Origin: Pseudomonas syringae
GTDB taxonomy: Bacteria; Pseudomonadota; Gammaproteobacteria; Pseudomonadales; Pseudomonadaceae
Direction of reading: 5' to 3'
Length of the DNA: 64,000 nt
NCBI RefSeq assembly: GCF_000737245.1
Contig: NZ_JPQU01000089.1
Location: 124,001 to 188,000, forward strand
The notes beneath the pieces were generated by a model. The model saw nothing but the letters and a program-made list of their open reading frames with translations. It did not search any database and was not told where the DNA came from. Shown here piece after piece: positions 1-8,404 of the stretch; position 1 is the stretch's first letter, and every line of letters starts with the position of its first letter. The translations under genes were made by a program, and so were the position numbers.

Positions 1-1
1 G

Positions 2-61
2 TCGCCTTTCAACGCGACCCTCGAAGAGTTGGCCAACGACCGTGAGCGATTGATGCCATGA
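2..61 (+). CDS. C-terminal end of a YqjE-like phage-holin-family membrane protein (partial)
   Basis: Only the last 19 codons are in the window. They read in frame from base 2 to a TGA at 59-61 and end in NATLEELANDRERLMP. This tail is typical of the holin-superfamily (YqjE) proteins that pseudomonads carry beside a YqjD/ElaB protein, a pair thought to act at the inner membrane. The stop overlaps the next start (ATGA), so the two genes are translationally coupled. The family call rests on a short tail and on context. Confidence 0.55.
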   Translation, partial: SPFNATLEELANDRERLMP

Positions 62-399
62 GCCTGCCTGAATCCCACCAGAAGCACTCGCGCCGTGAGT
101 TGCGCAAAGCGTTGATCCGTCTGCGAATGGAAATGCATCGCCAGGAAATCCGTCAGGAATCAGCGAATATGATGCAACCTCTGCGCCGCGTACGCGGCAT
201 GACTCAGGATTGGCAAGGAACTTTGGGCATCAAGCACGCCCCGCTCTGGGGTATGGGTGCCGTCACTCTACTGGGTTTCCTCAGTGGCAAAGGTGCCAAA
301 GGTGCCCGTGCTGGCGGCTTCACCCGGATGGTGAAACTTGGGGTCAGCCTCTTGCCTATCATCAGGCTGGCGTTACAGGGCCCTGCCAAGAAACGCTGA
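58..399 (+). CDS. Small basic membrane-associated protein downstream of YqjE-like gene
   Basis: A 113-residue protein whose ATG overlaps the stop of the preceding holin-like gene. The first 45 residues form a strongly charged, Arg/Lys-rich helix. After it come a glycine-rich hydrophobic stretch (about residues 62-80) and a hydrophobic C-terminal helix ending in PAKKR. Position and build match the third gene of the yqjD-yqjE-yqjK type group, but similarity to E. coli YqjK itself is not evident. It is probably an inner-membrane stress-associated protein; the biochemical role is unknown. Confidence 0.6.
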   Translation: MSLPESHQKHSRRELRKALIRLRMEMHRQEIRQESANMMQPLRRVRGMTQDWQGTLGIKHAPLWGMGAVTLLGFLSGKGAKGARAGGFTRMVKLGVSLLPIIRLALQGPAKKR

Positions 400-450
400 T
401 GGCCTTTGGCTGCATTCTTGCAAGCCGCATCCCTACTGTAACAACGCGCC

Positions 451-478
451 GACTGCTTCAGGTTTTCCTGTAGCAGTC
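451..478. other. Strong hairpin between the holin operon and the EAL gene
   Basis: GACTGCT-T-CAGG-TTTT-CCTG-T-AGCAGTC forms a stem of 7+4 base pairs with a single T/T mismatch and a TTTT loop. No U-tract follows, so it is not a classical terminator. It could be a 3'-end stabilising or Rho-associated structure for the upstream operon, or leader structure for the EAL gene 69 bases downstream. Confidence 0.5.
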
Positions 479-546
479 GATATGCGTGTGCACGACGTTT
501 GTGTTTGGGCATTTTTCTTACTGACGATTTTCTCTGAGGAGGCCAT

Positions 547-1710
547 GTGATCGATGGGCAACCACTTGCCTGCTTTCAGCCATTCATCGATACCGCTACG
601 GGCCGTATTGCGGGTGTTGAAGCACTGGGCCGCCTGCGTCAGGACAACGGACGTCTGCAATCGGTAGGCCCGTTGTTCGCCGACCCGAAAATGCCTGCCG
701 CTGCGCTGCGCCGCCTGGACCGCAGTATTCGAGATGATGCTTTGAGCCGTTTGCACGAGGCCCCTGACGACTGGTTTCTAAGCCTGAACATTTCGCCGCG
801 CTGGATCACTCGGCTACGACCGGGTCAGCCATTGCCCAGCCTCAAACAACTGCAGAAAAACGGTGTAGACCCCACCCGTATTGTTTTCGAGATTACCGAA
901 TTGGGCGGCAACAGCGAGCGCCTGGCCGAAGTAGTCGAACGCTATCGCGATGCGGGTGCGCGAATCGCCATCGATGACTTTGGTGCCGGATACTCGCAGC
1001 TGGATCGGGTTCTGGCGCTGCAGCCTGACATCCTGAAGCTGGACATGCGCTTGTTCCAGGCTGCTGCAAAAGGCGGCCCGAGCAGCGACATTGTCAGAGC
1101 CTTGGCGCAAATGGCGGAAAAAACCGGCTGCTGGATCATTGCCGAGGGAGTAGAAACCGAAGCCGAGCTGCACTTCGCCCTCGAGTGTGGCTCCCGCTAC
1201 GTTCAAGGCTTTCTGTTTGCCCAGGGTGAGCGAGACTTCTTCGCAGCCGACGCCTTCGTGAACCAGTTTGCCCGACTGCGTGATCACTATGTTCAGCAAA
1301 AGCTCGCAGAGCGGGCCAGGGTAATGGATCTGCGTCAGCAATTGGCGGCCCTGATGACGATCCTCCAACCCTGGGACAAAAACCATAACTCGATCGATGA
1401 ACTACCGAAACTGAACGACTACCCTTGGTTGCTGCGCTTTTACCAATGCGACCGGCACGGTACCCAGCTCACTCCCAACCTGGAGTGGCGCAACGGAGCC
1501 TGGCATTCAGACGCTACCTATCTTGGGCATAACTGGTCCTGGCGACCGTATTTCTATCATCTGCTGGCCGAAGGCTGGCATGAACGCCGTCTGATCCTGT
1601 CCAACACCTATCGCGATGCAACCAGTAACCAGTACTGCCTGACGGCAGGCCAGTTTTTCGACAATGATCAGCGCCTGCTCTTGATCGACGTGGACGCCGC
1701 AGGGCTGTAA
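547..1710 (+). CDS. EAL-domain cyclic-di-GMP phosphodiesterase with C-terminal sensor-like domain
   Basis: 387 residues. The GTG start is preceded by a good GAGGAGG ribosome site. The EAL domain fills residues 6-245 and keeps the residues expected of an active c-di-GMP phosphodiesterase: E25-A-L, N81 (LNISP), E115 (FEITE), the D143-D144 pair (IDDFGAG), K164 (LKLD), E200 (AEGVE) and Q220 (VQGF). Residues 250-387 are a separate domain rich in Trp, Tyr and Arg, resembling the PAS/Cache-like module (YkuI_C type) found behind some EAL domains. It likely binds a small ligand and tunes activity. There is no membrane segment, so the enzyme is cytoplasmic. It stands alone ahead of dgt and is not obviously co-transcribed with the two-component genes 1.7 kb downstream. 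Confidence 0.88.
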   Translation: MIDGQPLACFQPFIDTATGRIAGVEALGRLRQDNGRLQSVGPLFADPKMPAAALRRLDRSIRDDALSRLHEAPDDWFLSLNISPRWITRLRPGQPLPSLKQLQKNGVDPTRIVFEITELGGNSERLAEVVERYRDAGARIAIDDFGAGYSQLDRVLALQPDILKLDMRLFQAAAKGGPSSDIVRALAQMAEKTGCWIIAEGVETEAELHFALECGSRYVQGFLFAQGERDFFAADAFVNQFARLRDHYVQQKLAERARVMDLRQQLAALMTILQPWDKNHNSIDELPKLNDYPWLLRFYQCDRHGTQLTPNLEWRNGAWHSDATYLGHNWSWRPYFYHLLAEGWHERRLILSNTYRDATSNQYCLTAGQFFDNDQRLLLIDVDAAGL

Positions 1711-1762
1711 CCCTTGCGGGCTGGCGGCCGAACCGGGAAGCTAGGCGCACTTTACCGATGGA

Positions 1763-3103
1763 GTGACCGCCTTGGATTGGCAAACCCTGCTTAACCGCGA
1801 ACGACTTGGCAAAACCCTGCACAGCCCGGAAGAACTGGGCCGCAGCCCGTTCCATAAAGATCACGACCGGATTATTTTCTCCGGCGCATTTCGCCGCCTG
1901 GGTCGCAAGACGCAGGTTCATCCGGTGTCGAGCAACGACCATATCCATACTCGCTTGACCCACTCGCTGGAAGTCAGTTGCGTGGGTCGCTCGCTCGGCA
2001 TGCGCGTCGGCGAAACCCTGCGCGGCGCCCTCCCCGACTGGTGCGACCCAAGCGACCTGGGCATGGTCGTGCAGTCTGCCTGTCTCGCCCACGACATCGG
2101 TAACCCCCCCTTCGGCCACTCCGGTGAAGACGCCATCCGCAACTGGTTCAAACAGGCGGCGGGACGCGGCTGGCTGGACGCAATGAGTGAAGTCGAGCGC
2201 AATGACTTCCTCAACTTCGAGGGTAACGCCCAGGGTTTTCGGGTCCTGACTCAGCTGGAATACCACCAGTTTGACGGCGGCACACGGCTGACCTACGCCA
2301 CGCTGGGCACTTACCTCAAATACCCCTGGACGGCCCGCCACGCAGATTCGCTGGGCTACAAGAAGCACAAATTCGGCTGCTACCAGAGCGAACTGCCCAT
2401 TCTCGAGCAGATCGCCCACAAACTTGGCCTGCCACAACTCGAGGAGCAGCGCTGGGCGCGTCATCCGCTGGTTTATCTGATGGAGGCAGCGGATGACATC
2501 TGTTACGCACTCATCGACCTTGAGGACGGTCTGGAGATGGAGCTGCTGGAATACGCGGAGGTGGAAGCCTTGCTGCTTGGATTGGTGGGCGATGATCTGC
2601 CGGACACTTATCGGCAATTGGGACCTGATGATTCGCGCCGACGCAAACTGGCTATCTTGCGCGGCAAAGCCATCGAACACCTCACCAATGCCGCGGCACG
2701 CGCGTTTGTCGAACAGCAGGACGCTTTGCTGGCTGGCACACTGAGCGGAGATCTGGTGGAGCACATGCACGGCCCTGCCAAGCGCTGTGTGCTGAGCGCG
2801 AAAGACATGGCCCGCAAGAAGATCTTTCAGGACAAGCGCAAAACCCTCCATGAGATAGGCGCCTATACGACACTGGAGATTCTTCTCAATGCATTCTGCG
2901 GGGCAGCCCTTGAACAGTTCGGTGGCCAATCCGTGTCATTCAAGCATCGCCGGATTCTCGACCTCTTGGGCAACAGCGCGCCTGACCCTCATGCGCCGCT
3001 GCATACCTCCTTTTTGCGCATGATCGACTTCATTGCCGGAATGACCGACAGCTACGCCAGCGAAATGGCCCGGGAAATGACTGGGCGCTCAATGCCGAGT
3101 TGA
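1763..3103 (+). CDS. dgt: Deoxyguanosinetriphosphate triphosphohydrolase-like protein
   Basis: 446 residues, the usual length of the type-2 dGTPase-like family. It hydrolyses dNTPs to the nucleoside plus triphosphate and so adjusts nucleotide pools. The HD-superfamily metal site is visible: HTRLTHSLEV near residue 60 and CLAHDIGNPPFGHSG near residue 110. The start is the GTG at 1763 (MTALDWQTLL); the ATG five bases upstream is out of frame. The C-terminal region is all-alpha as expected. It sits alone on the plus strand. Confidence 0.9.
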   Translation: MTALDWQTLLNRERLGKTLHSPEELGRSPFHKDHDRIIFSGAFRRLGRKTQVHPVSSNDHIHTRLTHSLEVSCVGRSLGMRVGETLRGALPDWCDPSDLGMVVQSACLAHDIGNPPFGHSGEDAIRNWFKQAAGRGWLDAMSEVERNDFLNFEGNAQGFRVLTQLEYHQFDGGTRLTYATLGTYLKYPWTARHADSLGYKKHKFGCYQSELPILEQIAHKLGLPQLEEQRWARHPLVYLMEAADDICYALIDLEDGLEMELLEYAEVEALLLGLVGDDLPDTYRQLGPDDSRRRKLAILRGKAIEHLTNAAARAFVEQQDALLAGTLSGDLVEHMHGPAKRCVLSAKDMARKKIFQDKRKTLHEIGAYTTLEILLNAFCGAALEQFGGQSVSFKHRRILDLLGNSAPDPHAPLHTSFLRMIDFIAGMTDSYASEMAREMTGRSMPS

Positions 3104-3415
3104 TGGATAGAACACAGAACCCTGTAGGAGCGCACGCGCAGCACTACTACAGGTTTCAGGTGAATCACCAGTAACTGCGGTTCCGTCCCACGTCGCCAGT
3201 ACTCAAGAGGCATTCAAAACTTCAGACCTTTCCCACAGGTTTTTAGGAATGGTCCTATCGCCTCACCCTCCCTCCTGCCTAATACTCCCGCCACTTCATT
3301 TGTCGCCCTTGGCGACTCTCATCTACCGCCCATTGGGCGCCATCGACGCCGTCCGACGCCTTATGGGCTGCGCCAATCGGGGGTCGATCAGCGCCAGCCA
3401 TTGCCGGACAAGCCA
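3104..3415. other. Intergenic stretch after dgt
   Basis: 312 bases with no convincing gene. A degenerate REP-like inverted repeat (CCTGTAGGAGCG, then CTACTACAGG) lies at about 3121-3154, right after the dgt stop. The remainder should contain the promoter of the receiver gene, but no clear -10/-35 pair was identified. Confidence 0.5.
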
Positions 3416-3811
3416 ATGTCTAAACACAAGCTGCGCATACTTCTGGTTGAAGATCATCCGTTTCAATTGATTGCCATCCAGATCCTCCTCAATAACCAGG
3501 GCTACTTCCTGCTGACCCCTGCCCTGACTGCGGCCGAAGCACTTGCAGCCATGGAGCGCACGACGCAGCCTTACGATCTGTTGCTCTGCGACCAATGCCT
3601 GCCGGATGGAGATGGTTTAGATCTGATCGAGCGAGCCCTTACCCAGGGCCAGGTCAGGCGTGCGATCGTCCTGAGCGGGCTGGACAGAGACAGACTCGAA
3701 GAAATCGAACAAATGGCGGCTCAACGTGGCTTGCCATTACTGGGATGCCTGAGCAAACCGTTAAGTGGTCCGGACCTCTCTCGCCTACTGGCTGCCACCC
3801 CCTTGCCATAA
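3416..3811 (+). CDS. Stand-alone response-regulator receiver protein, RocR-receiver-like
   Basis: 131 residues, one REC domain and no output domain. It shows LLVEDHPFQ at the N-terminus (acidic pocket), the phospho-acceptor Asp in LLLCDQCLPDGDG and the conserved Lys in LSKPL. The EDHPFQ opening resembles the receiver of RocR-type proteins, which normally continue into an EAL domain. Here the chain stops after the receiver and no EAL remnant follows. The ATG at 3416 was preferred to an upstream TTG at 3401. Next to a BvgAS/RocAS-like pair it may act as a phosphate sink or competitor for the kinase's HPt domain. That role is inference. Confidence 0.75.
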   Translation: MSKHKLRILLVEDHPFQLIAIQILLNNQGYFLLTPALTAAEALAAMERTTQPYDLLLCDQCLPDGDGLDLIERALTQGQVRRAIVLSGLDRDRLEEIEQMAAQRGLPLLGCLSKPLSGPDLSRLLAATPLP

Positions 3812-4003
3812 AGCTGATCGATACTCTTCCTTCGAATGAGTAGAAGCCTGTACCGCGACGTAGGAATTATCCTCAATAAACCGAGTAATTCCAAAACGAA
3901 ATAAACAAAAACCCACACTACTAATACGCCATCAAAAAGGGCGCGACCTTAAACATTTTCAACGTCAGACAAGCCTCCGTGTACTCCAATACTTTAAATA
4001 TTG

Positions 4004-4017
4004 TAGGAAACTTCCTA
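4004..4017. promoter_or_regulatory. Inverted TAGGAA/TTCCTA site, candidate BvgA/EvgA-type operator
   Basis: TAGGAA-AC-TTCCTA is a perfect inverted repeat about 90 bases ahead of the BvgA-like start, inside an unusually AT-rich spacer. A TATATA block follows directly (about 4017-4022) and could be a -10 element. BvgA and EvgA sites are built from TTTCCTA or TTCCTACA-type heptads, so this fits an autoregulatory site. A weaker relative, TAGGAATTATCCTC, lies at 3861-3874. Binding is not proven by sequence. Confidence 0.4.
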
Positions 4018-4107
4018 TATATAGCCTGCAGCACTATCTGTTCATGTGCCTACCGGAACATCTGAGATAAGGTGCGCGCTTTCTTCGCATCTTGTATGGA
4101 CCCAACT

Positions 4108-4674
4108 ATGAATTCAGTTTTCATCATTGATGACCACCCGGTTATTCGTCTCGCCGTTCGCATGCTGCTGGAGAACGAAAACTACGAAGTCGTCGGTGAG
4201 ACCGACATCAGCATCCCCAAGCTGGACGGGCTCGAGGTACTGGCCCGCTTCAACCAGATGGGCCTGAGTTCGAAAATTCTCGTGCTGACTTCCCAGGCTC
4301 CCGCACTGTTCGCCATTCGGTGCATGCAGTCAGGGGCCGCAGGCTACGTTTGCAAACAGGAAGACTTGAGTGAATTACTGAGCTCGGTGAAAGCCGTATT
4401 ATCCGGCTACAATTACTTTCCTAGCCAGGCATTGACTCCTCCTCCCGGAAAAGATGGTCAACCCAGCGAAGTCGAACTATTCAAACTGGTCAATGATCGC
4501 GAACTGATGGTACTGCAGTTGTTTGCGCAGGGCCGGACGAACAAAGAGATTGCCCGGGGTATGTTTCTCAGCAACAAGACAGTCAGTACTTACAAGACTC
4601 GTCTGATGCAGAAACTCAGGGTCAAGACCCTGGTGGAACTAATAGATATGGCAAAACGCAACGCGCTTGTATGA
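4108..4674 (+). CDS. BvgA/EvgA-like LuxR-family response regulator with a 20-residue gap in its receiver domain
   Basis: 188 residues from the ATG at 4108, chosen because MNSVFIIDDHP lines up with the BvgA start; upstream GTG and ATG codons (4072, 4096) are also in frame. The N-terminus (IIDDHPVIRLAVRMLLE), the Lys/Gly segment GYVCKQEDL and the C-terminal LuxR helix-turn-helix (NKEIARGMFLSNKTVSTYK) are well conserved. From memory of BvgA (209 residues), its GETD and IGIPKLDG are separated by 20 residues that include helix 2, strand 3 and the phospho-Asp. Here GETD runs straight into ISIPKLDG. The reading frame is kept, so a protein is made, but the receiver fold must be disturbed. The stop overlaps the start of the kinase gene. 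Confidence 0.82.
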   Translation: MNSVFIIDDHPVIRLAVRMLLENENYEVVGETDISIPKLDGLEVLARFNQMGLSSKILVLTSQAPALFAIRCMQSGAAGYVCKQEDLSELLSSVKAVLSGYNYFPSQALTPPPGKDGQPSEVELFKLVNDRELMVLQLFAQGRTNKEIARGMFLSNKTVSTYKTRLMQKLRVKTLVELIDMAKRNALV

Positions 4675-7600
4675 GGGACCGGATGTCCACGCGCTTTAAA
4701 CACCGCTTCTTGCTAGTCGCAAGCCTCTGCGTGAGCCTTGCATGGACGGCGCTGCCTGTGCACGCCGAAACCTACACCTTGCTGGGTCGAGCCAGAGCCG
4801 CGCATATGGAACTGTCGCTGGACAAGGCCCAATGGGAGTGGTTGCGCAAAAAGGGGGAGTTGGTGCTCGGGACTTCCGCCCCCGATTACCCCCCCTTTGA
4901 CCTAACGATCACCGGGAGGGACTACGAAGGATTTACGGCAGATTACGCGGGGATCATTTCCAAGGCGCTGGACCTTACCATCAAGGTGCAGCGCTTCAAG
5001 TCCAGAGAGGCGGCGATTGCTGCCCTCGTTACCGGTGAAATAGATCTGCTGGGGAGCGCCAATGGATTTGAAGCGATGGACGGAAAAATCAAACTCTCGA
5101 CACCCTATGCGGTTGACCAGCCCGTGCTGGTCACCCGGATCGGAGAAACCCGGTCGCTGACGGATGGTCTGGCAGACATGCGACTGAGCATGGTCTATCA
5201 CTACCTTCCACCCGAAGAGGTTCAGGCGCTCTATCCCAAGGCGTCATTGAAGACCTATCCATCGTTTCAAAGCGCTATCAACGCCGTGGCATTCAATCAG
5301 GCAGATGTTTTTCTTGGCGACGCCATCTCGACCCAGTACCTGATCAACAAGGGCTATCTGAACAACGTGCAGATGGCCAATTTCGGCAAACATGAGCCCA
5401 ACGGTTTCAGCTTCGCCGTCGATGATCAGAACACCCAACTGCTGGACATTCTGAACAAGACTCTGCGAGCCATTCCGGTCGAGGAGCGTATGGCGATCTC
5501 CAAGCGCTGGGGCGCCAGCGATCTGATGCTCACTGACCAGAAATTGCAGCTCACCAACCGGGAAGAGCGCTGGATCGAACAACATCCCACCGTCAGGGTT
5601 GTCATCAATGAGGCCTATGCCCCCCTGACATTCTTTGACGCAGTCGGCAATTTTCGTGGGATCACTGCAGATCTCCTGGAGTTGGTAAGACTGCGTACCG
5701 GTTTGCAATTCGAGATCAGCAAGGCACCCAGCATGGCGGACATGATCAATCGCGTCAGCCAAGGCAACGCCGACCTGATCGGCGCACTGATTCCAAGCGA
5801 GGAAAGGGAAGACAGACTGAGTTTCACCAGGCCATACATTGACAATTCCTTCGTGCTGATCACCCGTAAATGGCCGGAAAACCCTCCACGTCTTGAGCAA
5901 TTGAACGGCAAGCGCGTGGCAATTACGCTGGGCAGTCCCATGCTGCCGTTTCTGCGCAGGGAGTTTCCGGAAGTGGTGCCGATCGAAGTCGACAACCCAT
6001 ACCAGACTCTGGATATGCTTGCGCAGGGTCGAGTGGAGGGGGCAATTACTTCACTGCTGAGCGCCAATTATTTTTTGACCGCCGGGGCATTCGAGGACCG
6101 TTTGCAGATCACCAATACCGTGGGTGACGAACCCGCCCTGATTTCGATGGCGACCTCTCGCAAGGCGACAGAGCTGAGCGCCATCCTCGACAAGGCACTA
6201 TCGAGCATCGCACCCCAGGAGCTGGCAGCCATCAATAATCGCTGGCGCTCCTACACCCCGGCCGGCGGCAACTGGCAGAACTACCAGCGCCAGATTTACC
6301 AGATCATCATCGGGGCAGGCATGCTATTGCTCGGATCCCTGGCCTGGAACGCCTACATGCGCCGTCAAATCAAGCAGCGCGAACAAGCCGAACGGGCCTT
6401 GAACGACCAATTCGAATTCATGAGCGCGCTGGTCAACGGCACGCCCCACCCTATCTATGTGCGCGACCGCGACAGCCTGCTGCGCATGTGCAATGACAGT
6501 TATCTCAGGGCGTTCTCGGCACGGCGCGAAGACATCCTGGGCAAAACCGTGACCGAGGGAGTCCTCAGTAACGTTTATGAAGCCCGAGAGTTTGCCAGCG
6601 ATTACCAGCATGTAATGGCAAGCAATAGCCCGATGATCCTCGATCGCACGTTATGCATCGGTGATCGGCAATTGACGATCTACCACTGGATCCTGCCGTT
6701 TCGCGATTCTCTGGGTGAGGTTCAGGGCATCATTGGTGGCTGGATCGACATCAGCGAGCGTCGCGAGCTGATTGAAGAGCTGCAGGCTGCCAAGGAGCAG
6801 GCCGACAATGCCAATCGGGCGAAAAGCACCTTCCTGGCGACCATGAGCCACGAAATCCGAACTCCGATGAACGCGGTCATCGGCATGCTCGAACTGGCTC
6901 TCAAGCGCGCCGATCACGGCCACCTGGATCGCCCGGCAATCGAAGTGGCTTACAGTTCCGCCAAAGACCTGCTGGAGTTGATCGGCGATATTCTCGATAT
7001 TGCCCGGATCGAATCCGGTCGACTGACCCTCAGCCCCGAACGCGCCAACCTGCGCCAGCTTGTGGAATCAGTGGTACGGGTATTCGATGGTCTGGCCCGG
7101 CAAAAAAGCCTCAGCCTGCTGCTGGATCTGGACAGCGGCATCAATAACGATGTGCTGATCGACCCGCTGCGTTTCAAACAGATCCTGTCCAACCTGATCA
7201 GCAATGCGATCAAGTTCACTGAACAGGGCCAGGTCAAAATCACCCTGCAAACCTTGATGGAGAACGACACTCAGCAGCTGCAATTGATGGTGGCGATTCA
7301 GGACAGCGGCGTCGGCATCAGCAAGCAGGATCAGGAACGCCTGTTCGAGCCTTTTTCCCAGGCCGATAACCAGCTCCAACAAGCCAGGACCGGAGCCGGG
7401 CTCGGGCTGGTCATCTGCCGTAGCCTCTGTGAAATGATGGGCGGCACCCTTGAGCTGAGCAGCGAGCCAGGCCAAGGCACCCGCGTGGACATGAGCTTTA
7501 ATCTGACACGCCTGGAACCCGTGGCAGTTTCCGCCGCCCTACGCGAAGCTCTTCCCCAGACCGGTGAAGCACTTAACATTCTGGTTGTCGATGACCACCC

Positions 7601-8333
7601 CGCGAACTGCCTGCTGCTGTGTCAGCAACTGGAATTCCTCGGCCATCGTTGCGCAGTGGCCGAGCACGGAGCCCAAGGGCTTGAGCTTTGGCTGGAGGAC
7701 CATTTCGATCTGGTCGTCGCCGATTGCAACATGCCGATCATGAACGGCTACGACCTGACCCGGGCGATCCGAAATCACGAGCAGGTCCATGGGCAACAGC
7801 ACTGCGCGATCTGGGGCTTCACGGCTAACGCCCAGCCCGAGGAGAAACAGCGGTGCCGCGAAGCCGGCATGGATGACTGCCTGTTCAAACCCATCAGCCT
7901 GACAGCCCTGAGCGAGCGCCTGAACCGTATTTACCCGCTTGTAGTGTCTCAGGATAAAACTCCGGACCTGTCGTCAGGCACGCACAGTGAAACGTTCAAC
8001 ATAGGCAGCGTCCACGCCCTCACCGGGGATCGCCCGGAAATGATTCGTCGCCTGCTTGAACAGCTGCTGCGCAGCAGCCAGGAAGATCGTGATGAACTCA
8101 ACCTGCTCAACCCCCAGGATGACCGCTCGGCACTAAGCCAAATGGCGCACAAGATTAAAGGCGCCGCGCGGATTATCCGGGCAGACAGAGTGATCGAGAC
8201 ATGTGAAGCAATGGAAACTGCGTGTATCGATGCCTCGCCATCGACGGTAATCGACGAATGCCTGAAGGCGATGAACAGCGCAATGACAGATCTTGAGAGG
8301 GCGTTACAGGAGCAACTGAGCAGTGCGGCCTGA
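4671..8333 (+). CDS. BvgS/RocS-like unorthodox hybrid sensor histidine kinase
   Basis: 1220 residues, the normal size for BvgS-type sensors. Order: signal peptide (1-33), two periplasmic Venus-flytrap (SBP_bac_3) domains (about 60-280 and 305-535), one membrane segment (about 541-563), PAS (575-705), HisKA with His727 in SHEIRTP, HATPase (about 830-945), receiver with Asp1018 in ADCNMP, and HPt with His1160 in AHKIKGAAR. All phosphorelay residues are present, so the kinase looks intact although its regulator is damaged. The start overlaps the regulator's stop (ATGA), showing translational coupling. By analogy it senses small periplasmic ligands and controls surface structures or biofilm; the ligand is unknown. 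Confidence 0.92.
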   Translation: MRDRMSTRFKHRFLLVASLCVSLAWTALPVHAETYTLLGRARAAHMELSLDKAQWEWLRKKGELVLGTSAPDYPPFDLTITGRDYEGFTADYAGIISKALDLTIKVQRFKSREAAIAALVTGEIDLLGSANGFEAMDGKIKLSTPYAVDQPVLVTRIGETRSLTDGLADMRLSMVYHYLPPEEVQALYPKASLKTYPSFQSAINAVAFNQADVFLGDAISTQYLINKGYLNNVQMANFGKHEPNGFSFAVDDQNTQLLDILNKTLRAIPVEERMAISKRWGASDLMLTDQKLQLTNREERWIEQHPTVRVVINEAYAPLTFFDAVGNFRGITADLLELVRLRTGLQFEISKAPSMADMINRVSQGNADLIGALIPSEEREDRLSFTRPYIDNSFVLITRKWPENPPRLEQLNGKRVAITLGSPMLPFLRREFPEVVPIEVDNPYQTLDMLAQGRVEGAITSLLSANYFLTAGAFEDRLQITNTVGDEPALISMATSRKATELSAILDKALSSIAPQELAAINNRWRSYTPAGGNWQNYQRQIYQIIIGAGMLLLGSLAWNAYMRRQIKQREQAERALNDQFEFMSALVNGTPHPIYVRDRDSLLRMCNDSYLRAFSARREDILGKTVTEGVLSNVYEAREFASDYQHVMASNSPMILDRTLCIGDRQLTIYHWILPFRDSLGEVQGIIGGWIDISERRELIEELQAAKEQADNANRAKSTFLATMSHEIRTPMNAVIGMLELALKRADHGHLDRPAIEVAYSSAKDLLELIGDILDIARIESGRLTLSPERANLRQLVESVVRVFDGLARQKSLSLLLDLDSGINNDVLIDPLRFKQILSNLISNAIKFTEQGQVKITLQTLMENDTQQLQLMVAIQDSGVGISKQDQERLFEPFSQADNQLQQARTGAGLGLVICRSLCEMMGGTLELSSEPGQGTRVDMSFNLTRLEPVAVSAALREALPQTGEALNILVVDDHPANCLLLCQQLEFLGHRCAVAEHGAQGLELWLEDHFDLVVADCNMPIMNGYDLTRAIRNHEQVHGQQHCAIWGFTANAQPEEKQRCREAGMDDCLFKPISLTALSERLNRIYPLVVSQDKTPDLSSGTHSETFNIGSVHALTGDRPEMIRRLLEQLLRSSQEDRDELNLLNPQDDRSALSQMAHKIKGAARIIRADRVIETCEAMETACIDASPSTVIDECLKAMNSAMTDLERALQEQLSSAA

Positions 8334-8370
8334 GGGTAGATGCAGCACAGAAAAGCACATCATGGATGAC

Positions 8371-8400
8371 AAAGCGGCAGGCGTCGCGCCTGCCGCTAGC
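8371..8400. terminator. Shared hairpin between kinase and yggL (convergent genes)
   Basis: AGCGGCAGGCG (8373-8383) and CGCCTGCCGCT (8387-8397) form a perfect 11-bp stem with a 3-base loop. It lies between the convergent kinase and yggL genes. The minus-strand side is followed by a short TTTGT run, so it probably ends yggL and may also stop read-through from the kinase. Confidence 0.65.
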
Positions 8401-8404
8401 AACA

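Noticed and set aside
1514..2929. 471-codon open frame on the minus strand
   Set aside because: Antisense to the end of the EAL gene and most of dgt; composition is that of a shadow frame.
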